From positions 1,250,501-1,314,500 of the forward strand of contig NZ_CP083350.1 in NCBI RefSeq assembly GCF_020035535.1: a DNA stretch of 64,000 nucleotides, read 5' to 3'. Source of the DNA: Ensifer adhaerens (GTDB taxonomy: Bacteria; Pseudomonadota; Alphaproteobacteria; Rhizobiales; Rhizobiaceae). The translations under genes were made by a program, and so were the position numbers. Under the pieces are notes generated by a model, which worked only from the letters and a program-made list of their open reading frames with translations, was not told where the DNA came from and did not search any database. This document shows, piece after piece, positions 53,092 to 61,829 of this stretch (within the stretch, counting starts at the first letter, position 1; the number at the start of each line of letters is the position of its first letter).

Positions 53092-55635
53092 ATGATCGAT
53101 TTCAATAAGCTTTCGCGCCCTAAGACGACTTCTGCGCCGCTAGACCCTTTGGAGATTTTCGCGAAAACTCCCAACCTTAGCAATGCTCCGAACGATCTTT
53201 GGAAAGGACAGGCAGAGGCGCTTACGCGTTGGCATGCGAACCGCGATCAGGATGATAACGCAATCCTTCTCAACACTGGTGCGGGGAAGTCCATCGTTGG
53301 CGTTTTGATTGCACAGAGCCTCGTCAATGAGCAAATAGGTCCTATTGTCTTCGCGTGCAGTACGATTGACCTGGTAGAGCAAACCGCGCGCGAGTGTCAG
53401 CGCCTCGGCATTCCTTTTACAACGCGGACGTCGGGTGAGTTCTCAGACGACAAGTTTGAGACGGGTAAGGCTTTTTGCATAACAACCTATCAAGCGCTCT
53501 TCGTCGCAAACACGACGTTCACAAAGGGAAAGACACCTGCCGGGGTCATATTCGACGATGCTCATGTGGCGGAACGAATGATCCGAGATGCTTTTACCCT
53601 CTCGATCTCGAAGGAAAGCTACCCAACTCTGTATGCAGATGTCCTCGCCTTGGTCCGGCCGGAGTTTGAGAAACTGAACAAAGGGGCTCATTTAAACTCC
53701 GTGTTGGAGCAACATGGAATGCATGCGGTTACGATGTGCCCTCCGGCGACAGCGGCGCGATGCCAAGGTCAAGTCCTAGAGGCAATTAAACGCGTAAAGG
53801 ACTGGAATAAACCCGGGAGCGATCTGCTGTACCCAGCACTACGGCTCTGGGATAATATTGGCAACTGCGCGATTTATGTGTCGTCGAACGCGATCGAAAT
53901 CACGCCCCCCTTTATTCCAACCGGCGTCTACGGCTTCCTTGGAAAGGGTATTCGCCGCGTCTACTTGTCTGCTACTCTGGAGTTTGAGACTGATTTCGTG
54001 CGCGGGTTTGGCCGTCGGATCTTGAATCAGATCGCTCCCGACAATGATGCGGGTAATGGAGAACGGTTGATCTTGCTGAGTAGCCTCTTCAAGTCCAAAT
54101 CGGATCCAAAAGACATCGCGGCAGAGGTGATGAAGTCAAACAAGCTTCTAATTTCTGTGCCGTCTTACCCAAGAGCGCAAACTTGGAAAAACGTGGGCAC
54201 GCCTCCGAGTAGGGCAAGTTTTTCCTCAGAACTTCAGGCATTCCGAAATGCGTCATCCGGGGCATTCATCCTGGTGTCGCGTATCGACGGTATCGATCTT
54301 CCGCAAAACACATGCCGCGTCATGCTTATCGATGGGGCGCCATCCGGCACGAGTTTGATGGATCAGTACCTATTTCAGCATCTTTCGTTAAGCAATCTGT
54401 TCTCGACAAAGATGGCGGGGCGGATCACGCAGCTATTGGGCCGAATTAATCGAGGCAGAAGTGACTACGGGGCCTTCATTATTCATGGCTCGGACTTGAA
54501 CGTTTGGCTGAAGACGGAGCGAAACGTCGCGCTGCTGCCGCCGCTAATTCGAAAGCAGGTAATTCTTGGCCAAACAGTCCAAGAAGGGATGGGTGAAGGC
54601 GGGGCTTCCGATATTGCTGCTCTTATATCCCAGGTGATCTCTCGCGATCCAGGTTGGCTCCAATTTTATCGCGATACGGTCGACGGTCTAGAGGTCTCAC
54701 CGGATGCGCTGAACAAGGTGAAGGAGCGCGAAGCCCAACTTGCCACCTCCGCGGTCGCCGAATGCGAGTTTATGACCCGAATGTGGCAGGGCGATATCGA
54801 TGGTGCACGCGCAGCTTTGCTGGAGATCCTCGATGCCACGGCTCTTGCAGACGCAAGACTTGCGGGGTGGTATTCTGTCTGGTTGGGCGCTGCCTATGAA
54901 AACGAGGGTGACAACGAGACCAGCCTTGCGCACTACAAGAAGGCTCGGTCGCGATTGTCGGCATGGTTGAATGTTCCATTTAGAGGAGAGATCGACGCAA
55001 AGGTCGAGGCCGAGGGTGCCAGAACTCCATTGCAACGAACTCTCTTGACCACCAACCATCATGGCCCACAGGCGGTCGGCGACCTGGTTTGGAAGCTCAA
55101 AAACCAAGCCAAGATACTCCTGGAAGCGAACGCATCATCCGGAGCGAAGGAAGAGGCCGTGCGACTGTTCGGCGAACTCCTTGGCTTCGAAGCGTCGCGC
55201 CCAGACAACGAGTATGGTCTCGGACCTGACGTGACCTGGATCGATCCAGAGACCAAGGCCGGAGCCGCGTTCGAACTTAAAACACAAAAGAACAGCCCGG
55301 CGGAATACACCAAGCAGGAGGTCGGCCAAGCCCATAACCATATTCAGTGGTTGGCGGATAACGAGGGTGAGGTCAGTTGGGAAGGACTGCTTCTCGTCGG
55401 GCCGCCTGGCGTATGTAAGGCGGAAGCGAGCCCCTCGGACCACCTCTACCTCGTTGAAACTCAAGCCCTCGCGGCGCGTTTCTTGGAGTTTACGGCAAAA
55501 GTCGACGACACGAGGGGGCGGACCGCGATTGAACGATGGACAATTCTCAACGAAATTGGCGGGCTCTCTGAATGGCAGACCTCTGGGTGGTTCCGAGCGC
55601 TTGCGAAGACGAAGCTCAAAAGTTTGAAGAAGTGA
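53092..55635 (+). CDS. SF2 DEAD/DEAH-like helicase with C-terminal PD-(D/E)xK-like nuclease motif
   Basis: An 847-residue protein I cannot name. It has SF2 helicase motifs: Walker A NTGAGKS (61-67), DDAH (155-158, in VIFDDAHVAE), LSAT (292-295) and motif VI QLLGRINRGR (447-456). A helical region with a TPR-like stretch follows (about 560-640, AGWYSVWLGAAYENEGDNET). The last 170 residues hold GPDVTWIDPE (D713) and AAFELKTQKN (E728, K730), preceded by a Glu helix and followed by KQEVGQAHNHIQWL. This matches the PD-(D/E)xK order E...D...ExK...Q. The ATG at 53092 has GGAGGA upstream. It is a stand-alone gene beside an IS66 insertion, which fits a genome-defence or DNA-processing role; that role is inference. 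Confidence 0.75.
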   Translation: MIDFNKLSRPKTTSAPLDPLEIFAKTPNLSNAPNDLWKGQAEALTRWHANRDQDDNAILLNTGAGKSIVGVLIAQSLVNEQIGPIVFACSTIDLVEQTARECQRLGIPFTTRTSGEFSDDKFETGKAFCITTYQALFVANTTFTKGKTPAGVIFDDAHVAERMIRDAFTLSISKESYPTLYADVLALVRPEFEKLNKGAHLNSVLEQHGMHAVTMCPPATAARCQGQVLEAIKRVKDWNKPGSDLLYPALRLWDNIGNCAIYVSSNAIEITPPFIPTGVYGFLGKGIRRVYLSATLEFETDFVRGFGRRILNQIAPDNDAGNGERLILLSSLFKSKSDPKDIAAEVMKSNKLLISVPSYPRAQTWKNVGTPPSRASFSSELQAFRNASSGAFILVSRIDGIDLPQNTCRVMLIDGAPSGTSLMDQYLFQHLSLSNLFSTKMAGRITQLLGRINRGRSDYGAFIIHGSDLNVWLKTERNVALLPPLIRKQVILGQTVQEGMGEGGASDIAALISQVISRDPGWLQFYRDTVDGLEVSPDALNKVKEREAQLATSAVAECEFMTRMWQGDIDGARAALLEILDATALADARLAGWYSVWLGAAYENEGDNETSLAHYKKARSRLSAWLNVPFRGEIDAKVEAEGARTPLQRTLLTTNHHGPQAVGDLVWKLKNQAKILLEANASSGAKEEAVRLFGELLGFEASRPDNEYGLGPDVTWIDPETKAGAAFELKTQKNSPAEYTKQEVGQAHNHIQWLADNEGEVSWEGLLLVGPPGVCKAEASPSDHLYLVETQALAARFLEFTAKVDDTRGRTAIERWTILNEIGGLSEWQTSGWFRALAKTKLKSLKK

Positions 55636-55655
55636 CAGCGTCGCTACTGCCCATA

Positions 55656-55702
55656 CGTCATGATACGCTGGTTCGGCAATCGCCTCCCAGCGTATCATGA
55701 CG
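55656..55702. repeat. Perfect 16-bp inverted repeat after the helicase-nuclease gene
   Basis: CGTCATGATACGCTGG (55656-55671) and CCAGCGTATCATGACG (55687-55702) are exact reverse complements around a 15-nt loop, 20 bases after the helicase stop. No T-run follows. It may end this transcript and the convergent disrupted gene, or be a protein-binding or recombination site. Confidence 0.7.
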
Positions 55703-55847
55703 TTGGGAGGCGGCTTTCGCCCCACACGAAGGGGGCATCATGCGTGGGTCCGGACGAGCGCGCTCCGACAACCGTTTCCTACGCCAGTAGTCGGACAGTC
55801 CTGGCGCTCCTCAAACTATACGACTATCGCGGGAGCAGTAGGTGGCC

Positions 55848-55976
55848 TTATACCAGTTGGCGTATGTCAGCTTCCGCTGTCTTCATCAACGCGTCCACCG
55901 CGCTAATCCCCATCGCAATGGACACGTCAATACGGGTTTCCAGGTCTACATAGTATCCGAGGGTGGCCCTGAAGCC
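55848..55976 (-). pseudogene. 3' fragment of a small gene split by IS66
   Basis: This minus-strand piece encodes the end of a small protein (...FRATLGYYVDLETRIDV..., stop at 55848). The 5' part lies on the far side of the IS66 element at 58776-58939. Deleting the element and one 8-bp target copy restores an uninterrupted 94-codon frame across the junction (TYPDGF-RATLGYYVD). The product is not recognised; it has no signal peptide or membrane segment. It was convergent to the helicase gene. Confidence 0.75.
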
Positions 55977-56081
55977 GTAAGCGTCCGGTGAGCGGATTTT
56001 GCTGAACGAGCCAGTTAGGCGATGTTCTGGCATTAGAACCAGCATTAGTGCTGACACTAATTCCAGATCTGAGAGGTTGGC

Positions 56082-56444
56082 ATGGCTCGCATGGAGATCA
56101 TTTCCGGCGTTGAGCGTAGGCGGCGATGGTCGAAAGAAGCTAAGCTGGAGATATTGGCAGAAGCCGACCGGCCTGGCGTCCGCATTGGTGATGTAGCTCG
56201 TCGCCATGACATCTATCCGGCTCAGATCCGTTTATGGCGGCAGACACTTAGCCACTTCGAGGCGTCAACCTCGTTTCTTCCGGTACAGCTCGTCGACGAA
56301 GTAGGCCTCGGGCAGCCGCCTGTAGCTTCGCCGACGCCAGTGTTTATCGAGATCTCGCTCCGAAACGGGCGGGGTTTGAAAGTTCCAGCAGACATCGAGC
56401 GAAAGACGCTGGCATCGTTGATCGCCTGTGTGGAGGCAGCATGA
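56082..56444 (+). CDS. tnpA: IS66 TnpA (accessory helix-turn-helix protein)
   Basis: A 120-residue protein with the transposase-8-like helix-turn-helix of IS66 OrfA (RRRRWSKEAKLEILAEADRP, then VARRHDIYPAQIRLWRQTL). The C-terminal segment (FIEISLRNGRGLKVPADIER) is typical of the family. GAGAGG precedes the ATG. It overlaps tnpB by 4 bp (ATGA). It is required with TnpB for transposition in characterised IS66-type elements. Confidence 0.9.
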   Translation: MARMEIISGVERRRRWSKEAKLEILAEADRPGVRIGDVARRHDIYPAQIRLWRQTLSHFEASTSFLPVQLVDEVGLGQPPVASPTPVFIEISLRNGRGLKVPADIERKTLASLIACVEAA

Positions 56445-56788
56445 TCGGGCCATCGGGGAATGTGCGGGTCTATTTGGCCTGTGGGGTGACCGACATGCGT
56501 CGTGGGATTGATGGTCTCTCGGCGCTGGCCGAGACCGTCATAAAGGAAGCGCCAGGGTCCGGCGCCATCTTCGGGTTCCGCGGCAAGCGCGCGGATCGGA
56601 TCAAGCTTTTATGGTGGGATGGCCAGGGGTTCTGCCTATTCTACAAGGTTCTGGAGCGCGGATATTTTCCTTGGCCGACGGCGAAGGATGGCGTGGCGCA
56701 CCTGACACAGGCCCAACTTTCCATGCTTATCGAGGGGATCGACTGGCGTCGACCGGCGTGGACTTCCGCTCCCGGCCGAACGGGGTAA
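56441..56788 (+). CDS. tnpB: IS66 TnpB (OrfB) accessory protein
   Basis: A 115-residue member of the IS66 OrfB family. It contains VRVYLACGVTDMRRGIDGLS, FGFRGKRADRIKLLWWDGQG and FYKVLERGYFPWP, all diagnostic for the family. It ends near DWRRPAWTS. It is translated by ATGA overlap from tnpA and is followed by tnpC after 72 bp. Its molecular role is not known in detail. Confidence 0.93.
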   Translation: MIGPSGNVRVYLACGVTDMRRGIDGLSALAETVIKEAPGSGAIFGFRGKRADRIKLLWWDGQGFCLFYKVLERGYFPWPTAKDGVAHLTQAQLSMLIEGIDWRRPAWTSAPGRTG

Positions 56789-56860
56789 ACACCTTATTTT
56801 ACAAGGGAATCCAGGCAAAGATGCTAGCGCTTGAGGCGCAAATCGGCTACGTTTTTGGGC

Positions 56861-58429
56861 ATGAAAACAACGCCGCTGGACAGTCAGGACGAGCTTGCTG
56901 CTTTGCGGGTGCTCGTCGCTGAACAGGCGGCGAAACTCAGCGAGCAAGAAGCGGAGGTCGGCAAACGCGACTCCATTATCAGCCTTCTGCGCGCGCAACT
57001 GGAACTGCTCCGCCATCGGCAGCATGGCCCTTCTTCGGAAAAGATCGATCGGAAGATCGAGCAATTTGAGCTGATGTTGGAGGAGATCGAGGCCTCTCGC
57101 GCGGAGGCCGAGATGCGCTCCGGGAAAGCCCCCTTGCCGGAGTTGGATGACGCACCTGGTAAGCCGAAGCGCAGACCTCTGCCGGATGGCCTGGCAACCG
57201 AAGAGCTGGTCTATGCGGCCCCCTGCCGTTGCCCGACCTGTGGTGGCAGGTCTTTCCTGAAGGCGGCGGACAAGGTGGTCCAGGTGATGGAGCACGTACC
57301 GGCGTCAGTGAAGATTGTCCGCCACGTCGAAAAGCGCATGATCTGCAAGGACTGCGATACGACGGTATCCGGCGAAATGCCGACCTTGCCGATCGAGCGA
57401 GGCAAACCCGGACCGGGCTTGCTCGCCCATATCATGGTCGCCAAATTCGACGACCACATTCCGCTCTATCGTCTATCCGAGATGTACGACCGGCTGGGGA
57501 TAGACATCTCCCGGTCCGTGATGGCGGACTGGATGGGCCGTGTGTCCGTTCTGCTTTCGCCCCTCATTTTGCTGATCAGAGCCCATATCGCCGCGGTCGA
57601 TCGAATACATACGGACGATACCCCGGTTGATGTTCTCGATCCTGGGCGAGGAAAGACAAAAACCGGTAGGGTCTGGGTCTATGTCTTCGATGGCAGTGGC
57701 TATCAAGATCCAACTCCCAGAGCCACTGCTTATTATTATAGCCCCGACCGCAAGGGCGCACATCCCGCAGACCACCTCGCTGACTTCAGCGGCGTGATGC
57801 ATGCGGATGGCTATGGTGGCTATAAGAAGCTTTACGGCAATCAGATCATCGAGGCCGCGTGCATGGCGCATGTGCGCCGCAAGTTCCATGACGTGATCAA
57901 ACTCAAGCCATCACCGATCGCCGGGGAGGCGCTGACGCACATCGGCGCGCTCTACGATATCGAGGATCGTATCCACGGCATTCCGGCTGATGAGCGACGC
58001 GCACTGCGCCAGGAACATGCCAGGCCCATCCTGAGGGACTTGAAGGTGTGGATCGAGGATACGCTTCCGACGTTGCCGCAGAAACAGAAGCTGGCGGAAG
58101 CGATGCGATACGCACTCTCGCGATGGGACGCATTGAGCGTTTACATCGACGACGGCCGTGTCGAAATCGACAACAATATAGCCGAACGTGCGATGCGCCC
58201 CCTCGGGATTGGCCGTAAGAACTGGCTCTTCGCCGGCTCGGACAAGGGCGGAGAGCGCATCGCCAATATCCTGACCATCATCGAAACGGCCAAACTGCAT
58301 GGCCACAATCCCGAAATCTACCTCACGGACGTCCTAACCCGGATCAAGGATTACCCAATAGACAGGCTGGAAGATCTGTTGCCATGGAATATGCTCCCAG
58401 CAGGTTCCGCACTGCAGAAGGCTGTATGA
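56861..58429 (+). CDS. tnpC: IS66 TnpC transposase (DDE)
   Basis: A 522-residue transposase. An N-terminal coiled coil (about 10-75; ALRVLVAEQAAKLSEQEAEV) and a zinc-finger-like domain (CRCPTCGGRSF...CKDCDT) precede the DDE catalytic core. The core contains AAVDRIHTDDTPVDVLDPG, the HADGYGGYKKLYG region and the final VEIDNNIAERAMRPLGIGRKN with the catalytic Glu. The C-terminal IS66_C segment ends near RLEDLLPWNM. The ATG at 56861 is chosen over an in-frame start at 56831. The frame is complete. Confidence 0.93.
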   Translation: MKTTPLDSQDELAALRVLVAEQAAKLSEQEAEVGKRDSIISLLRAQLELLRHRQHGPSSEKIDRKIEQFELMLEEIEASRAEAEMRSGKAPLPELDDAPGKPKRRPLPDGLATEELVYAAPCRCPTCGGRSFLKAADKVVQVMEHVPASVKIVRHVEKRMICKDCDTTVSGEMPTLPIERGKPGPGLLAHIMVAKFDDHIPLYRLSEMYDRLGIDISRSVMADWMGRVSVLLSPLILLIRAHIAAVDRIHTDDTPVDVLDPGRGKTKTGRVWVYVFDGSGYQDPTPRATAYYYSPDRKGAHPADHLADFSGVMHADGYGGYKKLYGNQIIEAACMAHVRRKFHDVIKLKPSPIAGEALTHIGALYDIEDRIHGIPADERRALRQEHARPILRDLKVWIEDTLPTLPQKQKLAEAMRYALSRWDALSVYIDDGRVEIDNNIAERAMRPLGIGRKNWLFAGSDKGGERIANILTIIETAKLHGHNPEIYLTDVLTRIKDYPIDRLEDLLPWNMLPAGSALQKAV

Positions 58430-58729
58430 TGGCTCGTTCGATGCACATTTATACGATCGAAAACGTCGCCGCCATGATCGGCGAAAACCTGGAACTGCTC
58501 AGAGAAATCTCCGCCAACTCGGACAATATCGACTACGGCGAAATGGTGCACGTCCACGACCGAAGAGGGCACAACCGGCTTCACGGACCGAGGCGTCGAA
58601 TGCATCGAGGAGTTCCTAGCGGATATCCGGACATGGCACGGAGGAGTTCGCCAGTTTTTGGTCGATGAACAATGCGACCCTGAAACGATCGAGCGCATAA
58701 TGACCGACGAGCTAAAGCGCGCGCCCTAA
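58426..58729 (+). pseudogene. Frameshifted fourth ORF of the IS66 element
   Basis: The gene starts at an ATG overlapping the tnpC stop (MARSMHIYTIENVAAMIGEN, then LELLREISANSDNIDYGEMV). After VHVHD (about 58562) the coding sense moves to another frame (EEGTTGFTDRGVECIEEFLA then DIRTWHGGVRQFLVDE) and ends at TAA 58727-58729. Restoring the frame gives a single protein of about 100 residues, of a type carried as a passenger behind tnpC in rhizobial IS66 elements. The frame change appears to be a small indel. Its function is unknown, and its loss may not affect mobility. Confidence 0.7.
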
Positions 58730-58775
58730 CTCTGCGCCTCGAGCACGGCAAAAAATGCATTCGCCGGACGCTCAC

Positions 58776-58939
58776 CTGAAGCCGTCGGGGTAGGTAATTA
58801 CAACCGGCTGCCCGTTGTGCGTGACATCGATTTTGACCTGGTTGGGAGTCCTAGGTTCAGTGAAGGCCGACACGAGGTAGTCGAGGTTCTTGTGGCTGAA
58901 CTTAGTAGTTTTGAAAATTGTGGCGTTTGCCGACGGCAT
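58776..58939 (-). pseudogene. 5' fragment of the small gene split by IS66
   Basis: The ATG at 58939 opens a minus-strand frame (MPSANATIFKTTKFSHKNLD, then KIDVTHNGQPVVITYPDGF) that runs into the IS66 right end. The rest is at 55848-55976. The fused 94-residue product shows no family I recognise. A/T-rich sequence upstream could be its promoter. Confidence 0.72.
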
Positions 58940-59327
58940 TTAACTGTATCCTTCAAATTGAAAAGTTTCTTGAAACGATCACACAGGTAGCAAAAGCAAA
59001 ACGTCTTTGACTAGACTTCGCACCGCGGTGGTCCAAAGTCCTCCAGTGTTTTTAGTCGAGCCGTTTCAGTGCTACCTATCCGTGTCTGAGGCTATAGCCG
59101 TTGGCCGATAGTTTAGGGGATTTCCAACCGGATGTTCCAGTGCGAACGACGGTGTAGGTTCTCATGCGTACCGAGGACGCGGGCCTGCTCTGGTAACCCC
59201 TGGATTCTGCGCCCTATAACGCGACAGATCGTAGATTCTCAATTTGATAATAAAGATAATTCCTCTCCGAGCGAACCCCTGCGATTTTACTTTAAACAAT
59301 TACTCCACCAGCATAAGGCGACGCAAA
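58940..59327. other. Intergenic region upstream of the second OYE gene
   Basis: About 390 bases with A/T-rich patches (59240-59300) that should contain the promoter of the cluster starting at 59328. The OYE frame is open back to 59244 but has no family sequence there. No tRNA or long dyad was seen. Confidence 0.4.
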
Positions 59328-60431
59328 ATGTCATCAGGTAACAGCGCAGGAATCTTTTCGAGCTTCAAACTGGGCGGTTTGGATCTGCCTAGTCGGATTG
59401 TAATGGCCCCAATGACGCGGAGCCGCGCCGGAGACAATGAAGTACCTCTCGAGATTGCGGCCACCTACTACGAGCAGCGAGCGAGCGCTGGCCTGATTAT
59501 CAGCGAAGGAACTCAGATTTCGCGCCAAGGGCTCGGCTATCCAGGTACGCCCGGAATCCATTCCGACGAACAGGTTGCAGGTTGGCAAAAAGTGACTTCA
59601 CGCGTTCATGACGCTGGGGGGCGCATTTTCGCGCAGCTCTGGCATGTCGGTCGAATTTCTCACCCGTCGCTGCAGCCGGACAATGGTCTTCCGGTCGGTC
59701 CATCGGCTATCCAGCCGGCTGGAGAGATCTTCACATTCTCGGGGATGCAGCCATTTGTAACGCCACGTGCACTCGAGCTCAGCGAGATCAAGGAAATCAT
59801 TGACCAGTACAAAGCCGCGGCCGAAAACGCTAAGCGCGCTGGGTTTGATGGCGTAGAACTGCATGGTGCCAATGGCTACCTCATCGATCAGTTCATTAGG
59901 GACAAGACCAACCGCCGCACCGACGCTTATGGTGGCACCGCGCTCAACCGGGTTAGGTTGCTCCTGGAGGCAACTGACGCTTTGATTGATGTGTGGGGTG
60001 CCGAGCGGGTAGGTGTACGACTGTCTCCTACAAATCCCTTCAACGATATTGCCGATAGCCATCCGGCAGACACTTTCGCGGTCGCCGTTCGAGAACTAGC
60101 CAGCCGTTCGTTGGCGTATCTTCATGTCGTCGAGCCTCAGCAAGGGCATACTGTCGAAAAAGGCGAGTGGCCAGATATCAAGTATTTCCGCCGGTTGTGG
60201 GATGGAGTCTTGATGGCCAATGGCGGCTATACGTTGGAAAGGGCCAACCAAGTCGTTAACGACAATGCTGCGGACCTCATTTCCTTTGGCGCGCCGTTCC
60301 TCGCAAATCCTGACCTTCCATATCGCTTCAAAGTTGGCGCGGCGCTCAATGCTCCGGATCAAGCGACGTTCTACACGGGTGGAGAGAAGGGCTATATCGA
60401 CTATCCTACGCTTCATGAGGCCAGTGCATAG
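59328..60431 (+). CDS. Alkene reductase, old yellow enzyme family (second copy)
   Basis: A 367-residue FMN-binding OYE. Landmarks are IVMAPMTRSRAGDNEVPL, LWHVGRISHPSLQPDNGLPV, the His/Asn pair in GVELHGANGYLIDQFIRDK, TNRRTDAYGGTALNRVRLLL and ISFGAPFLANPDLPYRFKVG. It differs clearly from the copy at 3507-4637 (canonical HGAN here, HAGN there). The ATG at 59328 starts the family sequence. It lies 11 bp before the amidohydrolase and heads the second catabolic/transport cluster, so its role may be reduction of an unsaturated or nitro intermediate rather than general detoxification. Confidence 0.9.
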   Translation: MSSGNSAGIFSSFKLGGLDLPSRIVMAPMTRSRAGDNEVPLEIAATYYEQRASAGLIISEGTQISRQGLGYPGTPGIHSDEQVAGWQKVTSRVHDAGGRIFAQLWHVGRISHPSLQPDNGLPVGPSAIQPAGEIFTFSGMQPFVTPRALELSEIKEIIDQYKAAAENAKRAGFDGVELHGANGYLIDQFIRDKTNRRTDAYGGTALNRVRLLLEATDALIDVWGAERVGVRLSPTNPFNDIADSHPADTFAVAVRELASRSLAYLHVVEPQQGHTVEKGEWPDIKYFRRLWDGVLMANGGYTLERANQVVNDNAADLISFGAPFLANPDLPYRFKVGAALNAPDQATFYTGGEKGYIDYPTLHEASA

Positions 60432-60442
60432 AGGTTTTAAAC

Positions 60443-61828
60443 ATGACCCGAGAAAAAACTACGATCCCACAAGGTGAGTATCTTATCAAAGGCGGCGCGA
60501 TCATTTCCGTCGATCCCAAGATCGGAACTCTGGCGGAGGGGGATGTTCTTATTCACGGGGGCGAGATTATCGACGTCGGTCAAGGACTGACGTCGGAAAC
60601 CGCCGAGGTGATTGACGCATCAGGTATGATTGTTATGCCCGGAATGGTAGATACGCACTACCATATGTGGAGTACAGTTGGTCGAAATTTCCTCTGTGAC
60701 AACGGGTTTGAGTATTATCAAGCAAAGTGGGCGACAGCGGGACACTATCAGCCAGAGGACTATTACAATAGTGTGCTTTTAGGTTTAGCTGAGCTTGCCG
60801 ATAATGGTGTGACGACCGTCAATAATTGGTCGCATAACAACAGGTCTCCGGCTCACGTAGATGCTGAGCTTAGGGCCCATCGACACTCATACCTGCGCGC
60901 GCGCTATTCGTTTGGGCATATCGACCAACTTCCTGTCGATGTTGTCAATGACTTTGCAGATTTAGACCGCGTTCGAAACGAGTGGTTTAGCGACAGTTCA
61001 ACGTTCGATGGACTCGTGCATTTGGGCGTCAACCTGCGGGGAATGTTGCAAAGTGACCCTGAGGTTTTCCACTCGGAGATGGAAAGGATTCTGCCTATGC
61101 AGCTTCCAATCTCAGTCCATGCGAGTCAGGGAAAGCCAAACGTCGACGATGCGGCCGACTACGAAAAGAGAGGCTACCTTGGCCCGGATTTTCTTTTCTG
61201 CCACTATATCGCGGCCACTGATAGCGATCGTGAAGCGCTCGCTAGGACGAAAACGCCACTTAGCTTCGCGACGCATTCTGAAATGCGGCTTGGCGATTAC
61301 GGCGATCCTCGATCGGCCCTCCTCAAAGCACTTGGCGCTGGCGTTCTCATCACGCTCTCCTCGGACGCAAGTTCCTTGGCACCCCCAAACATGTTTGAAA
61401 ACATGAGGTTCACGTGGAATTCTACGATCCCTTGGAAGGAAACGGACACGGAGAACGCACAGCCCCTCGGATTCTATGAAACCATCAAAATGGCCACAAT
61501 CAATGGGGCGATCGCGCTGGGGCTGGGGGATAAGATCGGGTCGATCACGCCAGGGAAACGGGCGGATATTATATTGATCCGCACTACCGATCTAAATATC
61601 GCACCAGTTGGAAACATCGAAACTTCGATTGTCCAGTCCGCAACACCGGCGAACGTTGACACGGTACTCGTCGACGGCCGGATCATCAAACGTCATGGAA
61701 AACTTCTGACATTTGACATTCCTGCTGTCGTGGCAGGAGCGGGTGAATCCGCGTTCCGTATCCGGAAGGCAGCAGGAGGGGTTCTGAAGCCTCGTTTTGG
61801 GCGCCTCGGAAATCCGGTTTGTTGCTAA
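60443..61828 (+). CDS. Amidohydrolase, TrzN/AtzA/cytosine-deaminase-like
   Basis: A 461-residue metal-dependent hydrolase of the amidohydrolase superfamily. An N-terminal beta-sandwich segment leads into VMPGMVDTHYHMWSTVGRNF (metal ligands H72 and H74). SVHASQGK, a His in FLFCHYI and the metal Asp in ITLSSDASSL follow. The C-terminus GDKIGSITPGKRADIILI closes the composite domain. Relatives deaminate or dechlorinate N-heterocycles (triazines, guanine, 5'-deoxyadenosine analogues). AGAGG lies about 8 nt before the ATG. It is placed between the OYE and ABC transporter genes, suggesting hydrolysis of an imported ring compound; the substrate is unknown. Confidence 0.87.
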   Translation: MTREKTTIPQGEYLIKGGAIISVDPKIGTLAEGDVLIHGGEIIDVGQGLTSETAEVIDASGMIVMPGMVDTHYHMWSTVGRNFLCDNGFEYYQAKWATAGHYQPEDYYNSVLLGLAELADNGVTTVNNWSHNNRSPAHVDAELRAHRHSYLRARYSFGHIDQLPVDVVNDFADLDRVRNEWFSDSSTFDGLVHLGVNLRGMLQSDPEVFHSEMERILPMQLPISVHASQGKPNVDDAADYEKRGYLGPDFLFCHYIAATDSDREALARTKTPLSFATHSEMRLGDYGDPRSALLKALGAGVLITLSSDASSLAPPNMFENMRFTWNSTIPWKETDTENAQPLGFYETIKMATINGAIALGLGDKIGSITPGKRADIILIRTTDLNIAPVGNIETSIVQSATPANVDTVLVDGRIIKRHGKLLTFDIPAVVAGAGESAFRIRKAAGGVLKPRFGRLGNPVCC

Positions 61829-61829
61829 G

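Larger units (their letters stand above)
55977..58775 (+). mobile_element. Complete IS66-family insertion sequence (2,799 bp)
   Basis: The ends are imperfect inverted repeats beginning GTAAGCGTCCGGTGAGCGG (left) and GTGAGCGTCCGGCGAATGC (right, read inwards), both running into ATTTT. The element carries tnpA, tnpB and tnpC in order plus a fourth small frame, now shifted. It is flanked by an exact 8-bp duplication. It interrupts a 94-codon minus-strand gene. All three main genes look intact, so the element may still be mobile. Confidence 0.92.
55969..58783 (+). repeat. 8-bp target-site duplication flanking the IS66 element
   Basis: CTGAAGCC occurs directly before the left end (55969-55976) and directly after the right end (58776-58783). 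An 8-bp duplication is the IS66-family standard and shows that both ends are intact from a single insertion. Confidence 0.9.
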
